Of a DNA stretch of 64,000 bases, positions 1 through 10,820 are shown piece by piece. Under the pieces are notes generated by a model. The model searched no databases. It was not told the origin of the DNA and worked only from the letters and a program-made list of their open reading frames with translations. Both the position numbers and the translations under genes were made by a program. Every line of letters starts with the position of its first letter. Position 1 is the first letter of the stretch. Source of the DNA: Leptasterias polaris (lineage: Eukaryota; Echinodermata; Asteroidea; Forcipulatida; Asteriidae); assembly GCA_037783415.1 (NCBI GenBank), contig JAZGTN010000062.1, forward strand, positions 1,465,501-1,529,500. The letters are read 5' to 3'.

Positions 1-184
1 CTATATGAGTTTAACGGTGCTCTTTCTTGGGTTTCCTAGACTCGTTGAAGTCCTAAACCAATTTATGACCCGTGTTGTTGACGTTTTTGTAGAATATACA
101 TAGAGTCATCATTCCTGTCGCCGACTGACACAAGTCTACGTTCATTCACAAGAATCGAAAAGAATTTGTCTTGCTATCAGCGCA
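1..184. other. No recognisable feature
   Basis: AT-rich sequence with no open frame or repeat that I could match elsewhere in the window. Confidence 0.4.
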
Positions 185-540
185 GCGTCGTGTAATCAGA
201 TAGTTATTCAGATTTCAGCGTGGACGTAAAGAATAGAGCACCGCGTTCTTGGCGATATTTCCGGGCTCGCTTGGGTCCCGTTAGCCGGAAAACGATATGT
301 TTAAAGTTTCTTGTGCAAAGGCATGACTTCAGGAAACCGCGATGTATCAGTTACAAACCTTGATGGCGGTTGCAATAAACAATAAAAAGAGCTGATTGAG
401 GAAAGGTGTACAAAAGAGAAATTACCTTGCTAAACGGTCAGTGCTAGATTTGGGGGTGAAGAACAAAAATTAACAATAAACCCTTACCCCATATTTACTA
501 CTTTAGCCCAGCAAGAACATACTAATCGTTACAAAGACAC
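185..540 (+). repeat. Dispersed repeat R2, copy a
   Basis: This stretch aligns by eye with 6965-7210 in the same orientation. Shared blocks include the words around GGGTCCCGTT, CCGGAAAACGATATG, AAAAAGAGCTGATTGAGG and GCTAAACGGTCAGTG. No coding potential and no clean termini are visible. It is probably a degenerate non-autonomous mobile element or an old segmental duplication; the type is not determined. Confidence 0.6.
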
Positions 541-642
541 AATAGTGTTTTTAATATAGAAAACTGCAAACAAGGTAAACAGTTTCTGAAACAACCAACA
601 TTTACATTTCAATTTTTTTTACATCAATCTAAATACATCTGG

Positions 643-740
643 GCCCAATTTTATGGCTCTGCTTACCGTAAGCAAAGGATCGGCGCTTACTGAAGCAGGT
701 TATTCTGTTATTATGGTCAAAACCCAATGAAAATGTGATT
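643..740. repeat. Partial MITE, GGGCYCAATTT family
   Basis: Begins GGGCCCAATTTTATGGCTCT followed by GCTTACCGTAAGC. This is the same terminal sequence as the fuller elements at 31548-31673 and 51221-51413. The opposite terminus is not seen; the sequence runs into repeat R1. Likely a truncated copy. Confidence 0.5.
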
Positions 741-1510
741 AGTATATCCATGGTTCTTCCTCCATGGTATATCCTTATATCAGGTCACACATAATAAACG
801 CCTATAGTTTATAACCAAAATGTAATACAAAAGCAATCGGACATTTCACTTAGGCACTAGGACGAAAAGTCACTCAGCAGGATAAAAAAACGTATGTTTT
901 TATTTTAAAGACCTATACCTTGATACTTATGCAAATAGTCTGTGCTACTTCTGACAGAACATTCTAGTTGATGGGTATACCAGATACCCTGTTTATTAAT
1001 TTGTAGCTAGATATCTTATATCCATGTGAAAAATATAGACCTCTAAATTCCCAAACCACAAAAAGCAAATTTGAAGGGGCGTGGCTTACATTTTTAGGGG
1101 CATATCTCCGAAATGTTAAGGAGTAGGATTCTCAAATTGTGTGTTTGTTCATGGCACCCATTTGGTGTTCTGGGGGGGGGGGGGGATTGAAACAAAACTT
1201 GAGACTGTTAGTGCCGAACTTTTGAGGTGATTTGGCACGGAATGACCATTTTTTAGACATCTAATTTGAGAGCAGGAGATGTCGAGCTTTATGCAAATGG
1301 TTTTTTGCTAATAAATGAAATTGAAAACCATCCCAACCAGCTGTTTGAACTATTCAATTTGATTGTCTAAATGCGAATAATTTGTTTATGCAAAGTAAAT
1401 ACATTGTTTACGGGGTGATGGCCAATATATGATTCCCTATTGAAATTAAACTAAAATACATTTTCTCACAACTCGATGGTAAAAACAATGATATTAGGTT
1501 TGAATGGATA
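718..1510 (+). repeat. R1 modular repeat, copy 0 (partial)
   Basis: First copy of a repeat seen again at 2213, 4288, 4835 and 5922. Landmarks in order are AAAATGTGATTRGTATATCC, ATACCTTGAT, TTCTAGTTGATGG, GGGGCGTGGCTTACA, TTAAGGAGTAGGATTC, GAGCAGGAGATGTCGAGC and CCAACCAGCTGTTTGAAC. It is non-coding. A 14-G homopolymer lies at about 1171-1184. Confidence 0.7.
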
Positions 1511-1584
1511 GACACGCTCACACATGTGCACAGAGAGTACGGATCCGGTTTGTGGGTTTGTGGGGTACTGCTATTGTTGTTCTA

Positions 1585-1695
1585 TTATTCCCTTTTCAGA
1601 AGAATTCCCTTGTGGGGCCCAATTGTTCCTATTGAAATGACCTTGTGGGGCCCATTGTTCCATTGTTGTCATGACCCCACAAATTCCCCTGGGTG
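1585..1695. repeat. GTGGGGCCC-motif short repeat
   Basis: Contains alternating GTGGGGCCC and rough inverted copies (GACCCCACAA). Similar CCCCACAA/TTGTGGGG clusters, also next to an AAAAGGGAATAATAG-like word, occur at 9822-9962 and 32215-32315. It looks like a short palindromic non-autonomous element, but I could not define ends. Confidence 0.4.
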
Positions 1696-2212
1696 TGTCC
1701 ACCGCACACCGCGTATTCTGATCTGACCTCTAACGTATAACACATGCTATGAAACAGTCTTTTTCATTGGATATGATTTTATGTCCTGTACATTGGCAAC
1801 TGGTTCTAATTAACCAATCAACTTTCATTTTTCATGAATCGATAAAGAAATTGTTCAGCTTGAACAGGCAGCTCGATCCAGGTGAATGCGTTGCGTTATG
1901 TGCGAGTTATGGGAAGTTATGCTGCGAGAGAACGGGAATTTTTATGGTTTTTTCACCTTCTGCCATAGGCGCGTGAAAGAAAGTAAAAACAATTAAATCA
2001 AAAAGGCAATGTGTTCCTTATTAACAAACAATAAATTAATTATATGAATTGAAAGAGTACATTTTTCTTATTAAAAGTGCACGATCAAAGACATTTTCTT
2101 TTCGCGATCTCGATATATTATGGATTTACTCGGAAATTCTGTGTTTTAAAAGTTAGTTTTATCCATTTTTGACACATGAACAAAAAAACCGCAAATGATC
2201 GCTATATTCCGT
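1696..2212. other. No recognisable gene
   Basis: AT-rich. A 75-codon frame at 1749-1976 (+) has no recognisable motif. I see no repeat match elsewhere in the window. Confidence 0.4.
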
Positions 2213-3847
2213 TAAAAATTCTAGTTGATGGTATACCAGATACCCTGTTTATTAAATTGTCGCAACATATCTTATCTCCATTTTAAAGAAATATACCTCT
2301 AAAAGTGTCAAAAACACAAAAAGTTAAATTGAAGGGGCGGGGCTAATATATTTTTAGGGGCGTATCTCAGAAATGCTAAGGAGTAGGATTATACATTTTT
2401 GTGTGCGTTCATGGCATCCATTGGGGATTATCAATATAGTTTTTTAAAGCAAAATCTTAGTGGGTTGCCTGCCGAACTTTTAGGTGATTTGGCACAAGAT
2501 GACCATACAGACAATTACATTGAAAGCAGGAGATGTCAAGCATTATGCAAATAGTTGTTTGCTTATAAATGACAATAAAAAAACATCCCAACCAGCTGTT
2601 TGAACTATTCAATTTGATTGTCTAGACACGAATAATTTGCTGATGCAAAGGAAATAATACGTTTACGATGTGATGGTAAAGGCAAAATTCCCTATTATAC
2701 TTACAAACTAAAAAACATTTTCACAACTGGATGGTAAAAACAAATATATAGGTTGTCATCAAACTAAAATAAGGCATTTGATGGAAACGCTCCTCGAGTG
2801 GCTATTTTATTAATGAAAACTGATATAGGGTCATACCATTCCAGCTCACCTAATGGGCTGGCAGGTATCCGTCACAGATTTTGCATTTTTGTTTCTCAAT
2901 CCCTTATGTGTGCCATGAACTTACCTTAAATTTGAGAATCCTCTTATCATGTACGTACACGATAGTTATAATTGTGTACGTACTCAAAGAGTGCGGGATT
3001 GGTTTATTCATGTGGTGGCGGTACGTTTCCTTAGTGTACATACTATACCTGCAGCAATTCCAGGCTCTGGTTTTTTTGTAAATAAGTGATTTAACTAAAC
3101 TTCATGCACATCAATTACCTTAATCTAGGAATATTAAAAAATTAAAAAATAAATGCAAGGAGGAGTTTAGAACGCCCTTTTCCCCACACAAGTAGACTAG
3201 ACACAAAGTGTTAAGCGGAAAATTTTGTAAATAATGATGTCAGTAATGTACAAAGCTGTCGAGTAACCACTTGAAAAATGCGGATTTTTGGAAGCATTTT
3301 TACAGGCGGACTCAAACTTCATGCACAGCAAATACCTTGATCTATAGGCATATTCACTTATTTATTATTTTTTTGCAAGGAGTTTAGAAGGCCTTTTATC
3401 ACCACAAGTAGACTATGCACAGCAAATACCTTGATCTAGGAATATTCATTTATTTATTTATTTTGTGCATGAATGAGTTGCATGAAGGAGTTTAGAATGC
3501 CTTTTTTCATCACAAGTAGACTATGGATACAAAGTATCTTGTAAATATGTCAGTAATGTCCCACCGTCAATTAACCAATTGAAAAATGCGTGTTTTGTTT
3601 TTGTTTGAATTTTTACAGGCGGACCCATAATATTCAGACCCTTACCAAAAACTCATTGGAAATGTGGTTGGTATCCATCAGGTCACACATATGCACCTAG
3701 TCAATAACAAATGTTATACAACAGCAATCGGACATTTCTCTTAGGCACAAGGGCGTCTCAAAAATTACGAAAAGGGGGGAACAAATATGTTTTTGAAGAT
3801 ATATACCTTGGTATGCAAAAAGTCTGTGCTACTTCTGACAGCAGATT
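2213..3847 (+). repeat. R1 modular repeat, unit 1
   Basis: The longest ordered copy of R1. It holds the TTCTAGTTGATGG module (2218-2760), a segment with GGGATTGGTTTATTC (about 2995) matched at 5325, two or three short sub-repeats around GGAGTTTAGAAYGCC and CACAAGTAGACTA (3165-3530), and the AAAACTCATTGGAAATGTG module near 3645. It ends exactly where a SINE is inserted, in the word GACAGCAGATT. No coding capacity is evident. Confidence 0.7.
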
Positions 3848-4286
3848 ATAATAATAATAATAATAATAATAGTGGCTTCTTATATAGCGCTCATATCCGT
3901 CACTCAGTGACGCTCAAGGCGCTTCAACAGTCAATATTTTCCTGCAAGGTATATATGTGGAGCTACTTTGTGAATTTTGAGACCTATTTCTTTACATAGC
4001 ACCATGTAATGGTTTACAAGGTGCTGTGGCGCAATATGCAGCCAATCAAACCAGGAACACCGGGGCAAACCCCTTCTCTTTTCGATAAGTGCACTGGGTT
4101 CTTTACGTGCATTACACAACACACGGGACCAATGGCTTTACATCCCATCCGAAGGACGAAGCAATAATGGTTAAGTGTCTTGCTTAATAAGGACACAAGT
4201 GTCACGACCGGGACTCGAACCCACACTCTGCTGAACAGAAACACCAGAGCTTGAGTCCGGTGCTCTTATCCGCTCGGCCACGACAC
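3847..4286 (-). mobile_element. tRNA-Leu-derived SINE, copy 1
   Basis: On the minus strand the element starts with a tRNA-like head at 4286-4200: GTGTCGTGGCCGAGCGGATA (A-box region of a class II tRNA), an anticodon-stem-like CCGGA-CTCAAGC-TCTGG, and the B box GGTTCGAGTCCCGG. The arm pattern and the CAA in the anticodon loop resemble tRNA-Leu. A body follows, then an (ATT)n tail (plus strand 3848-3870). The copy at 29931-30293 has the same orientation, head, body words and tail. It interrupts repeat R1. RNA polymerase III transcription is expected for this class; activity is unknown. Confidence 0.85.
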
Positions 4287-4287
4287 T

Positions 4288-5921
4288 AACCCGTTTATTA
4301 GTTCGTAGCTATAATTTATATATTATCTAAATTTGTAAAATATAGACCTCTAAATATTCCCAAAACACAAAATGTAAATTTGAAGTGGCGTGGCTGAAAA
4401 GTTTAGGGCATATCTCCGAAATATTAAGGAATAGAATTCTAAAATTGTGTGTTTGTTCATGGCACCCATAAGGGATTTTTTTATTTATTTTTTGCAAAAT
4501 CTGAGACGGTGCGTTTCGAACTTCTTTGTGATTTGGCACGGAATGACCTTATAGACAATTAATATGAAAGCAGGAGATGTCGAGCTTTACACAATTAGTT
4601 GTTTAGTAATAAATGACAATAAAAACCATCCTAACCAGCTGTTCGAACTATTCAATCTGATTGTCTAAATACGAATAATTTGTTGATGCAAAATAAATCC
4701 AACTCTCGATATTGCTGATGTTTGAATGAAATGATACAAACAAACCAAACAAATACAGGGCCTACTTACTGTTGCATTCTTATTTCGCTGACATAATAAT
4801 AGTTATATTCCTACACTGTATAGGTGCCCAATATCCAAATTTGAAGGGGTGGGACTTAAATTTTAGGGGTTCACATCTCAGAAATGTTAAGGAGTAGGAT
4901 TCAAAAATTGTGTGTGTGTTCAGGGCGTCCATTTGGGGTTTTTGAGTGTTTAAAAAAAAATAAAACATGAGACGGTTAGTGCCGAACTTTTAGGTGATTT
5001 GGCACGGAATGACCATTTAGACATCTAATTTGAGAGCAGGAGATGTCGAGCTTTATGCAAATAGTTGTTTGCTAATAAATGAAATTGAAAACCTACCCAA
5101 CCAGCTGTTTGAACTATGATGTGATGGGTCTACGATGTGATGGTAAAATCATAATTCCCTATTATATTTACGTTGAAATTAAACTAAAATACATTTTCTC
5201 AACTTGATGGTAAAAACAAAGTTTCTACCTTTTGATAAAACAAAGCAGGTCATGGTTGCCATAAACACAATTTTAGAATCTTCATGTGCGTACATGCTAG
5301 TTAGTGTGTACGTACACAAAACATGCGGGATTGGTTTGTTCATAAAGCGGCAGTACGCCTCCATAGTGTACACACTTTGCATGCAGGATGTCCAGGCTCT
5401 GCGTGGCTGTTTGCATGTAAACAAGTGATTTAACTAAACTGCATACACAGCAATTACCTTAAACTAGGCATGTCCAGTTTTAAATATTTTCTATATATAT
5501 ATATATATATTATTATTATTTTTTTAATTATTGAGCTGAGAAACAATTTGTTTTCTCTTTCACAAAAGTAGACTGGATAAAACAGTATTAGGCCTACTGG
5601 AACTTGGAAAAATTTTGTAAATTTGTCGGTTATGTCCTTCGTTGTCAATTAACCACTTGGTTTTGGGGGCATTTTTTACAGGTGGACCCATATTCTGACC
5701 CTTGCCAAAAACCCATTGAAAATGTGATTGGTATATCCTTATAGTGCACCTAGTACATGTATATAACCAAATGTAATACAAAAGCCATCAGGCATTTCAC
5801 TCTGTAGGCACGAGGGGGTCTTTAAAAAAATGACGAAAAGACATTCCGCAGGATAAAATGTCTGTTTTTAAAGACCTATACCTTGATAAGCAAATGGTTT
5901 GTGCTACTTTTGACAGTAGAT
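4288..5921 (+). repeat. R1 modular repeat, unit 2 with internal duplication
   Basis: Resumes R1 directly after the SINE. The module containing GGGGYGKGRCTTA, TTAAGGAGTAGGATT and GCAGGAGATGTCGAGC occurs twice here (4380-4700 and 4835-5220). The rest follows the order of unit 1: GCGGGATTGGTTTGTTC near 5325, GTGATTTAACTAAACT near 5425, the CACAAAAGTAGACTGG word near 5560, and the AAAACCCATTGAAAATGTG word near 5708. A (TA)n(TTA)n microsatellite lies at about 5493-5525. Confidence 0.65.
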
Positions 5922-6316
5922 TCTAGTTGATGGTACATGTATACCAGATACCTTGTGTACTTATTTGTAGCTGCATATCTTACATTCATTTGTAAGATAT
6001 AGACCTTTACCATTGCCCAAAACGCGACAGTAAATTTAAAGGGGCGGGAGTTACATTTTAGGGGTTCACATCTCAGAAATGTTAAGGGGTAGGATTCAAA
6101 AAATGTTTATGTGTTCATGGCACCCATAGGGGATTAATATAAAAACAATTAAAGCAAAATCTGAGACCCTGCCTGCCAAACTCTTACGTGAGCAGGAGAT
6201 GTCAAGCATTATGCAAAAAAGTTGTTTGCTCATAAATGACAATAACAAATCATCCCATCCAGCTGTTTGAACTAGTCAATAGGATTGTCTAAATATGAAT
6301 AATTCGATTTTGGGTT
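5922..6316 (+). repeat. R1 modular repeat, terminal partial copy
   Basis: Fifth copy of the TTCTAGTTGATGG module, ending after GTCTAAATATGAATAATTCG near 6305, where it abuts a different repeat. Confidence 0.65.
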
Positions 6317-6960
6317 GAACATTATTATTCTTTGTTTCTGACCTAAATCCCATAGCAATTGCACACGTTTTTTGTTTAAGCCTAATATCCTAGAGCGCAA
6401 ATACGAAAGAGTTAAATCATATATCAAATTGAAGCTTAGAACATAAACTTAACTCTAAATGTAAAAAATGTTAAAATTCTTAATTAATTAGCCACTTTAC
6501 AGCGAGGTGAATATTTAATTAGCCAGACTTTAGACCACTCTATCTCAAAAAGTAGACGACCGATCGTCAAACTTTTTTCAGTTTTAGACTTCTTGGGTAC
6601 TGTAGATGTGCTTTTCGGCCTAAAATGTGGAACGACGTCACATTGACGTCATTTATTGCGCGTTTTCGCCCATGTACAAAACAAATGGAGATAGTGAAAA
6701 CAAATCCGACTTCTAGAAACACAGTTTTTTCAATTAAGCTCAAATTAAACGTCCTAGATAACACAAATGTTTCTTAAAACAAGAAAGATTTTATTGACGC
6801 TCAGTTTAAAAGCATCAAAACGTATTAAAACATTGTCAGTAGAAAATAAACCCAAATTCTCAGACAAATTGAACGCCATGGGTACTCTGCCTAGAATTTT
6901 ATATGTGTTTATATACGAAAAGCAGTCAAATTTTAAAATTTTGAAAAGATTGTAGCTCTG
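6317..6960 (+). repeat. R4 repeat, partial copy lacking the 130-bp array
   Basis: The first ~220 bp match 14385-14600 closely (ATTCTTTGTTTC, AAATCCCATAGCA, CCTAATATCCTAGAGCGCAA, CTTAATTAATTAGCC, GCGAGGTGAATATTTAATTA). The R4 copies at 13263 and 14385 continue into a 130-bp minisatellite. This copy has only one array-like remnant (CTCAAAAAGTAGACGACCGA, about 6545) and then diverges. A TGACGTCA palindrome occurs near 6644. Confidence 0.6.
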
Positions 6961-7329
6961 AGGTTCATGTCGTCGTGTACCACCACTCAGATCTGCAGGT
7001 CGTTATTAAGGTTTTTTTTAGCGTGGACGACGAAAACCTGTTATGCCGTGTTTTATGAGAAATATCCGGCGTTGTAGACTTGTCTGCTCTTGGGTCCCGT
7101 TCGCCGGAAAACGATATGTTTTAGCAATAAAAAGAGCTGATTGAGGAAAGGTGTGGTAAAGAGAAATTCGTTTTTCATGGCTAAACGGTCAGTGTTGGAT
7201 TTGGGGTGTGTGAAGAGCCAAAATTACAATACACTCATATATTCATAACCCATATGAATTTACTGTTTTAGCCTAAACAAGAATAACATGTATACGCAAT
7301 TGGCATTTCAGGGTAGAAAATTGTTACAA
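6961..7329 (+). repeat. Dispersed repeat R2, copy b
   Basis: Direct-repeat partner of 185-540, same order of conserved words. Non-coding. Confidence 0.6.
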
Positions 7330-7659
7330 TTATGATTTTAATACAACAGTCTTTAACGTGACATGCATTTTTGGTTATTTTTTAGTAAACCCATAACCGT
7401 TTCTGAAGCCGTCAGTAACATGGGTAACCGTTCGCATTTATTATGGTTAAAATTCCGCGACACTTTTTGAGGTTGATTTTTAAACATTTATCCGAACCCT
7501 AATAATATAATGTAGATGTTAAGCCGTGGTTAACCGTGTTATCGCCATAGGTAGGCTTACAAAGTCTGAGCATTTACAGTTGATTTTGTAATTGTGTTAC
7601 CGTTTCTAAAATGGTTGGTTTATACACGCATGTCATATAAACAAAAACAAACATTAACA
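7330..7659 (+). repeat. R3 repeat, partial copy
   Basis: Matches 12105-12300: TTTTTGGTTATTTTTTAGTA, CCGTTTCTGAARCCGTCAGT, GTAACCGTTCRCATTTATTA and GCGACACTTTTTG. It is cut at 7660 by a Helitron-like element. Confidence 0.6.
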
Positions 7660-8815
7660 CTAGACATAATTTTTTGTTGGAAACAAAAAAGAGGTGTTCG
7701 GTGTGACCTCGTGTTTCAAAGAAATGTTATAAACATGTCTGTGTATTAAATATTGTATACTTCTATAGAGTCTTTAGAATGGTGGTTCTAAAGATTTGAC
7801 CAAACTTTTTGGATGTAACACATCCCAGCTTGAGTACATGCAAAGTTTCCATTTGATCACCAAAGTTGTTCTGTACATATAGATCTTGTAAAACACTACC
7901 TTGGTGGTGACATAACATGAAAATCGATGACGTCGTGAAAACGTCACTCAACATTATATCCTTGTAGGACCTTCCAAGTCTCATGCAAAATGAAATTCGA
8001 TTATAGCTTGCTTTGAACTGAAGATATGTAACAATTGGTCAAAATTTAAAAAATTTGTTACAAAAAAATTGATGACGTCATCAAGTCGTCACTCTAGCTT
8101 TAAGTAGTCAATATCACTGTCTATCAACATGCCAAGTTTCAACTCAGTCAAACTTGTGGTTTTGTAGATACACAGCTTCAAAAAGTAAACCTTTAATGCG
8201 ATACCACGTGACACATGATGACGTCATCAATCTAAAAATTCACACATATGTTGTCTGTATGAAGGTCATTATGTATACCAATTTTGAAACGATTATCATA
8301 AACTTCACCACAGACATCTAGTAAAAGTGTATTTTTAATTGTTTTTAACCTGCCGCTAGAGGGCACTCTTGACTTTTATGACATCACTTGTCTTATTTTT
8401 TTAAACCAGACTCTTGCTCGACTATAACACCGTTAAAAAAAACTTCAAAAAGTGTGCCACTTTTAAATTACAAGGCACTTCCGGTTTCTTCCTGTTTCGA
8501 CCGGAAGTAGAGGTCATGTGAGGTCACGCACACGACAAAAATAAAGACCTATATGACCTAAGTATGATCCCGCATAAAACAACCGCCGGTCTCTTAAGTG
8601 TGATTTGTTACAGAATTTCAAAGATTAATTTATTTTTTTCTAAAAACCTTGTAATTTGACACCTGATGACGTCATCATGACGTAACTGAAACAGTTTCGT
8701 CTCCTAATGGTTATCTATCTACATGTAAAGTTTCAAGTTTATATGAGCTTGGGAAGTGTGCTTTTGTTACCGGACAATCGACGGCCAGAAGAAGAAGACG
8801 AAGTAAAAATTAAGG
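7660..8815 (+). mobile_element. Helitron/Helentron-like non-autonomous element, copy 1
   Basis: Starts CTAGACATAATTTTTTGTTG with a subterminal AGGTGTTCGG. It continues as a ~1.15-kb non-coding body that is almost colinear with 10821-11980. The body has several TGACGTCA palindromes (8073, 8219, 8667), a CCGCTAGAGGGCAC word at 8353, and GGAAGT motifs. It ends in a GAAGAAGAAGACGAAGTAA-like purine tract without the 3' hairpin seen in copy 4, so it is 3'-truncated. The class call depends on the terminal hairpin/CTAA of copy 4. Confidence 0.55.
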
Positions 8816-8819
8816 TGAC

Positions 8820-9575
8820 GTCATGTCACACTCGATGACGTCATCGTGGTGTGAACAAATTTTGTGGATGTAACATATTCCAACTTGGATACATGCAAAG
8901 TTTCAGTTTGATTACCAAAGTCGTTCTGTACTTATAAATCTTGTAAGAACTAGCAGTGGCTCAAATTTAATTGAAAAATTTGGTAAACATAACTCTGTTA
9001 GAAATTTGTACGATAAGTTTTTATCAAAAGTTAGTGAATGAGTCTATTTAGAAACAAATTATTTCACAACTACTTTCACAAGAGTTTCTTCCTTCCATTG
9101 TTTAAACCCAATAAAGTTATAACTTTTTCCGTGCAATTTGGACTTTATGTATTACATACTGAAGTACCTACTCATATCACGCATAGAACAGAAGCAGCAC
9201 AATGACCTAACTATGTCCCGAGTTTACATTAATCCACTAATCCCAAAATGTCTGTAGCGCCCGCTAGAGTTGACTTTTGAATTGCGAGTTTATTTACTTA
9301 ATTGGTGTTTGGACGGCCATTGGATGGAAGTATAATGTTTCTTGGTATGATCGGCTGGTTCCCTTTACTTGTTTTTATAATGATCACATATGAAACATTA
9401 CAAAATTAATATTTAAAAACCTTGTAATTTGACATCCGATGAAGTCATGATGATATCACTGCAGCGGTGTCATCTACCTATGCATATCTAACTATGTGTG
9501 AAGATTAAAGTTTATGCGAGCTTAGGAAGTGTCTTTTTTTATTGGACAATCTTGAGGGAAAAGAAGACGACGAGA
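8820..9575 (+). mobile_element. Helitron-like element, diverged copy 2
   Basis: Two blocks match the family: 8860-8950 (TGGATGTAAC, ACATGCAAAGTTTCAGTTTG, GTTCTGTAC) matches 7795-7885, and 9410-9570 (AAAAACCTTGTAATTTGACA, GAGCTTAGGAAGTG) matches 8640-8800. The middle is strongly diverged or replaced. Another TGACGTCA lies at 8836. Confidence 0.5.
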
Positions 9576-10019
9576 TATGAATTCATGAAATGTTCAACTT
9601 TTGGTTAAAAAGCACACGATCAAAAGCCTAGCATTTGTTTGTTAACGAGGTTTGCATGGACGGCTGTTTTAGAGACTAACAAAGCGTATTGTCAAAAGCA
9701 GGTTGCGCGAACCTTGAACAGAGACTAAACCACAAGCATGTTTGATGGACTTTGAACCTTGCGAATGATTTGCTCAACGTATACACACACACTACGTGAT
9801 AAAAAACAGTAGGTAGGCATACCCAGAGCTGTGGGGACTTTTATACAATGGAACAAAGGTCCCCACAACGTTTTTCTTTGTTAAACTGGGTCCCCACAAC
9901 AAGATTCTTTAGAAAAGGGAATAATAGAACAACAATAGGAAGTCCCCACAATGGTGTGTGCACATGGATAGGTAAACTGGTTTAGTTCGCGTAGTGTGTG
10001 TGTAGCCCGTGGTTTGACA
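9576..10019. repeat. Unassigned sequence with CCCCACAA short repeat
   Basis: The interval 9822-9962 holds four GTCCCCACAA-type words in one orientation plus a TGTGGGGAC in the other, around AAAAGGGAATAATAGAACAA, as at 1585-1695. The remainder has no recognisable feature. Confidence 0.4.
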
Positions 10020-10820
10020 GCGGGTCAATAAATACACGTAATAATTGGTCAACATTTCTAAAATTTGTAAAACAAAAATTGATGACGTCATCAAGTCGTC
10101 ACTCTAGCTTTAAGTAGTCAATATAACTGTCTATCAACATGCCAAGTTTCAACTCAGTCAAACTTGTGGTTTTGTAGATACACAGCTTCAAAAAGTAAAC
10201 CTTTAATGCGATACCACGTGACACATGATGACGTCATCAATCTAAAAATTCACACATATGTTGTCTGCAAGAAGGTCATTATGTATACCAATTTTGAAAC
10301 GATTATCATAAACTTCGCCACAGACATCTAGTAAAAGTGTATTTTTAATTGTTTTCAACCTGCCGCTAGAGGGCGCTCTTGACTTTGATGACGTCACTTG
10401 TCTTATTTTTTTAAACCAGACTCTTGCTCGAATATAACACCGTGTAAAAAAACTTCAAAAAGTGTGCCACTTTTAAATTACAAGGCACTTCCTGTTTCTT
10501 CCTGTTTCGACCGGAAGTAGAGGTCAAGTCATGTCACGCACACAATAAAAAATGAAGACCCATATTACCTCTATATAATCCCGCAAAAAGTAACCGACGG
10601 TCTCTTCATCTTGATTTGATATGGATTTTCAAAGATTAAATTTTTAAATTTTAAAAACCTTGTAACTTGACACCTGATGACGTCATCATGACGTAAATGA
10701 AACGGTTTCGTCTCCTAATGGTTATCTAACTATGGTAGAAATTTCAAGTTTATACGAGCTTGGGAAGTGTGCTTTTGTTAGCGGACAAGCGACGAAGAGA
10801 AGAAGAATCTGAAGAAGTAA
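10020..10820 (+). mobile_element. Helitron-like element, copy 3 (5'-truncated)
   Basis: Begins in the middle of the family body (AATTGGTCAACATTTCTAAA, equivalent to about 8030 of copy 1) and is nearly identical to copies 1 and 4 from there. It ends in AGAAGAATCTGAAGAAGTAA, immediately followed by the start of copy 4. TGACGTCA palindromes lie at 10083, 10229, 10389 and 10678, and a CTCF-like word CCGCTAGAGGGCGC at 10363. Confidence 0.55.
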
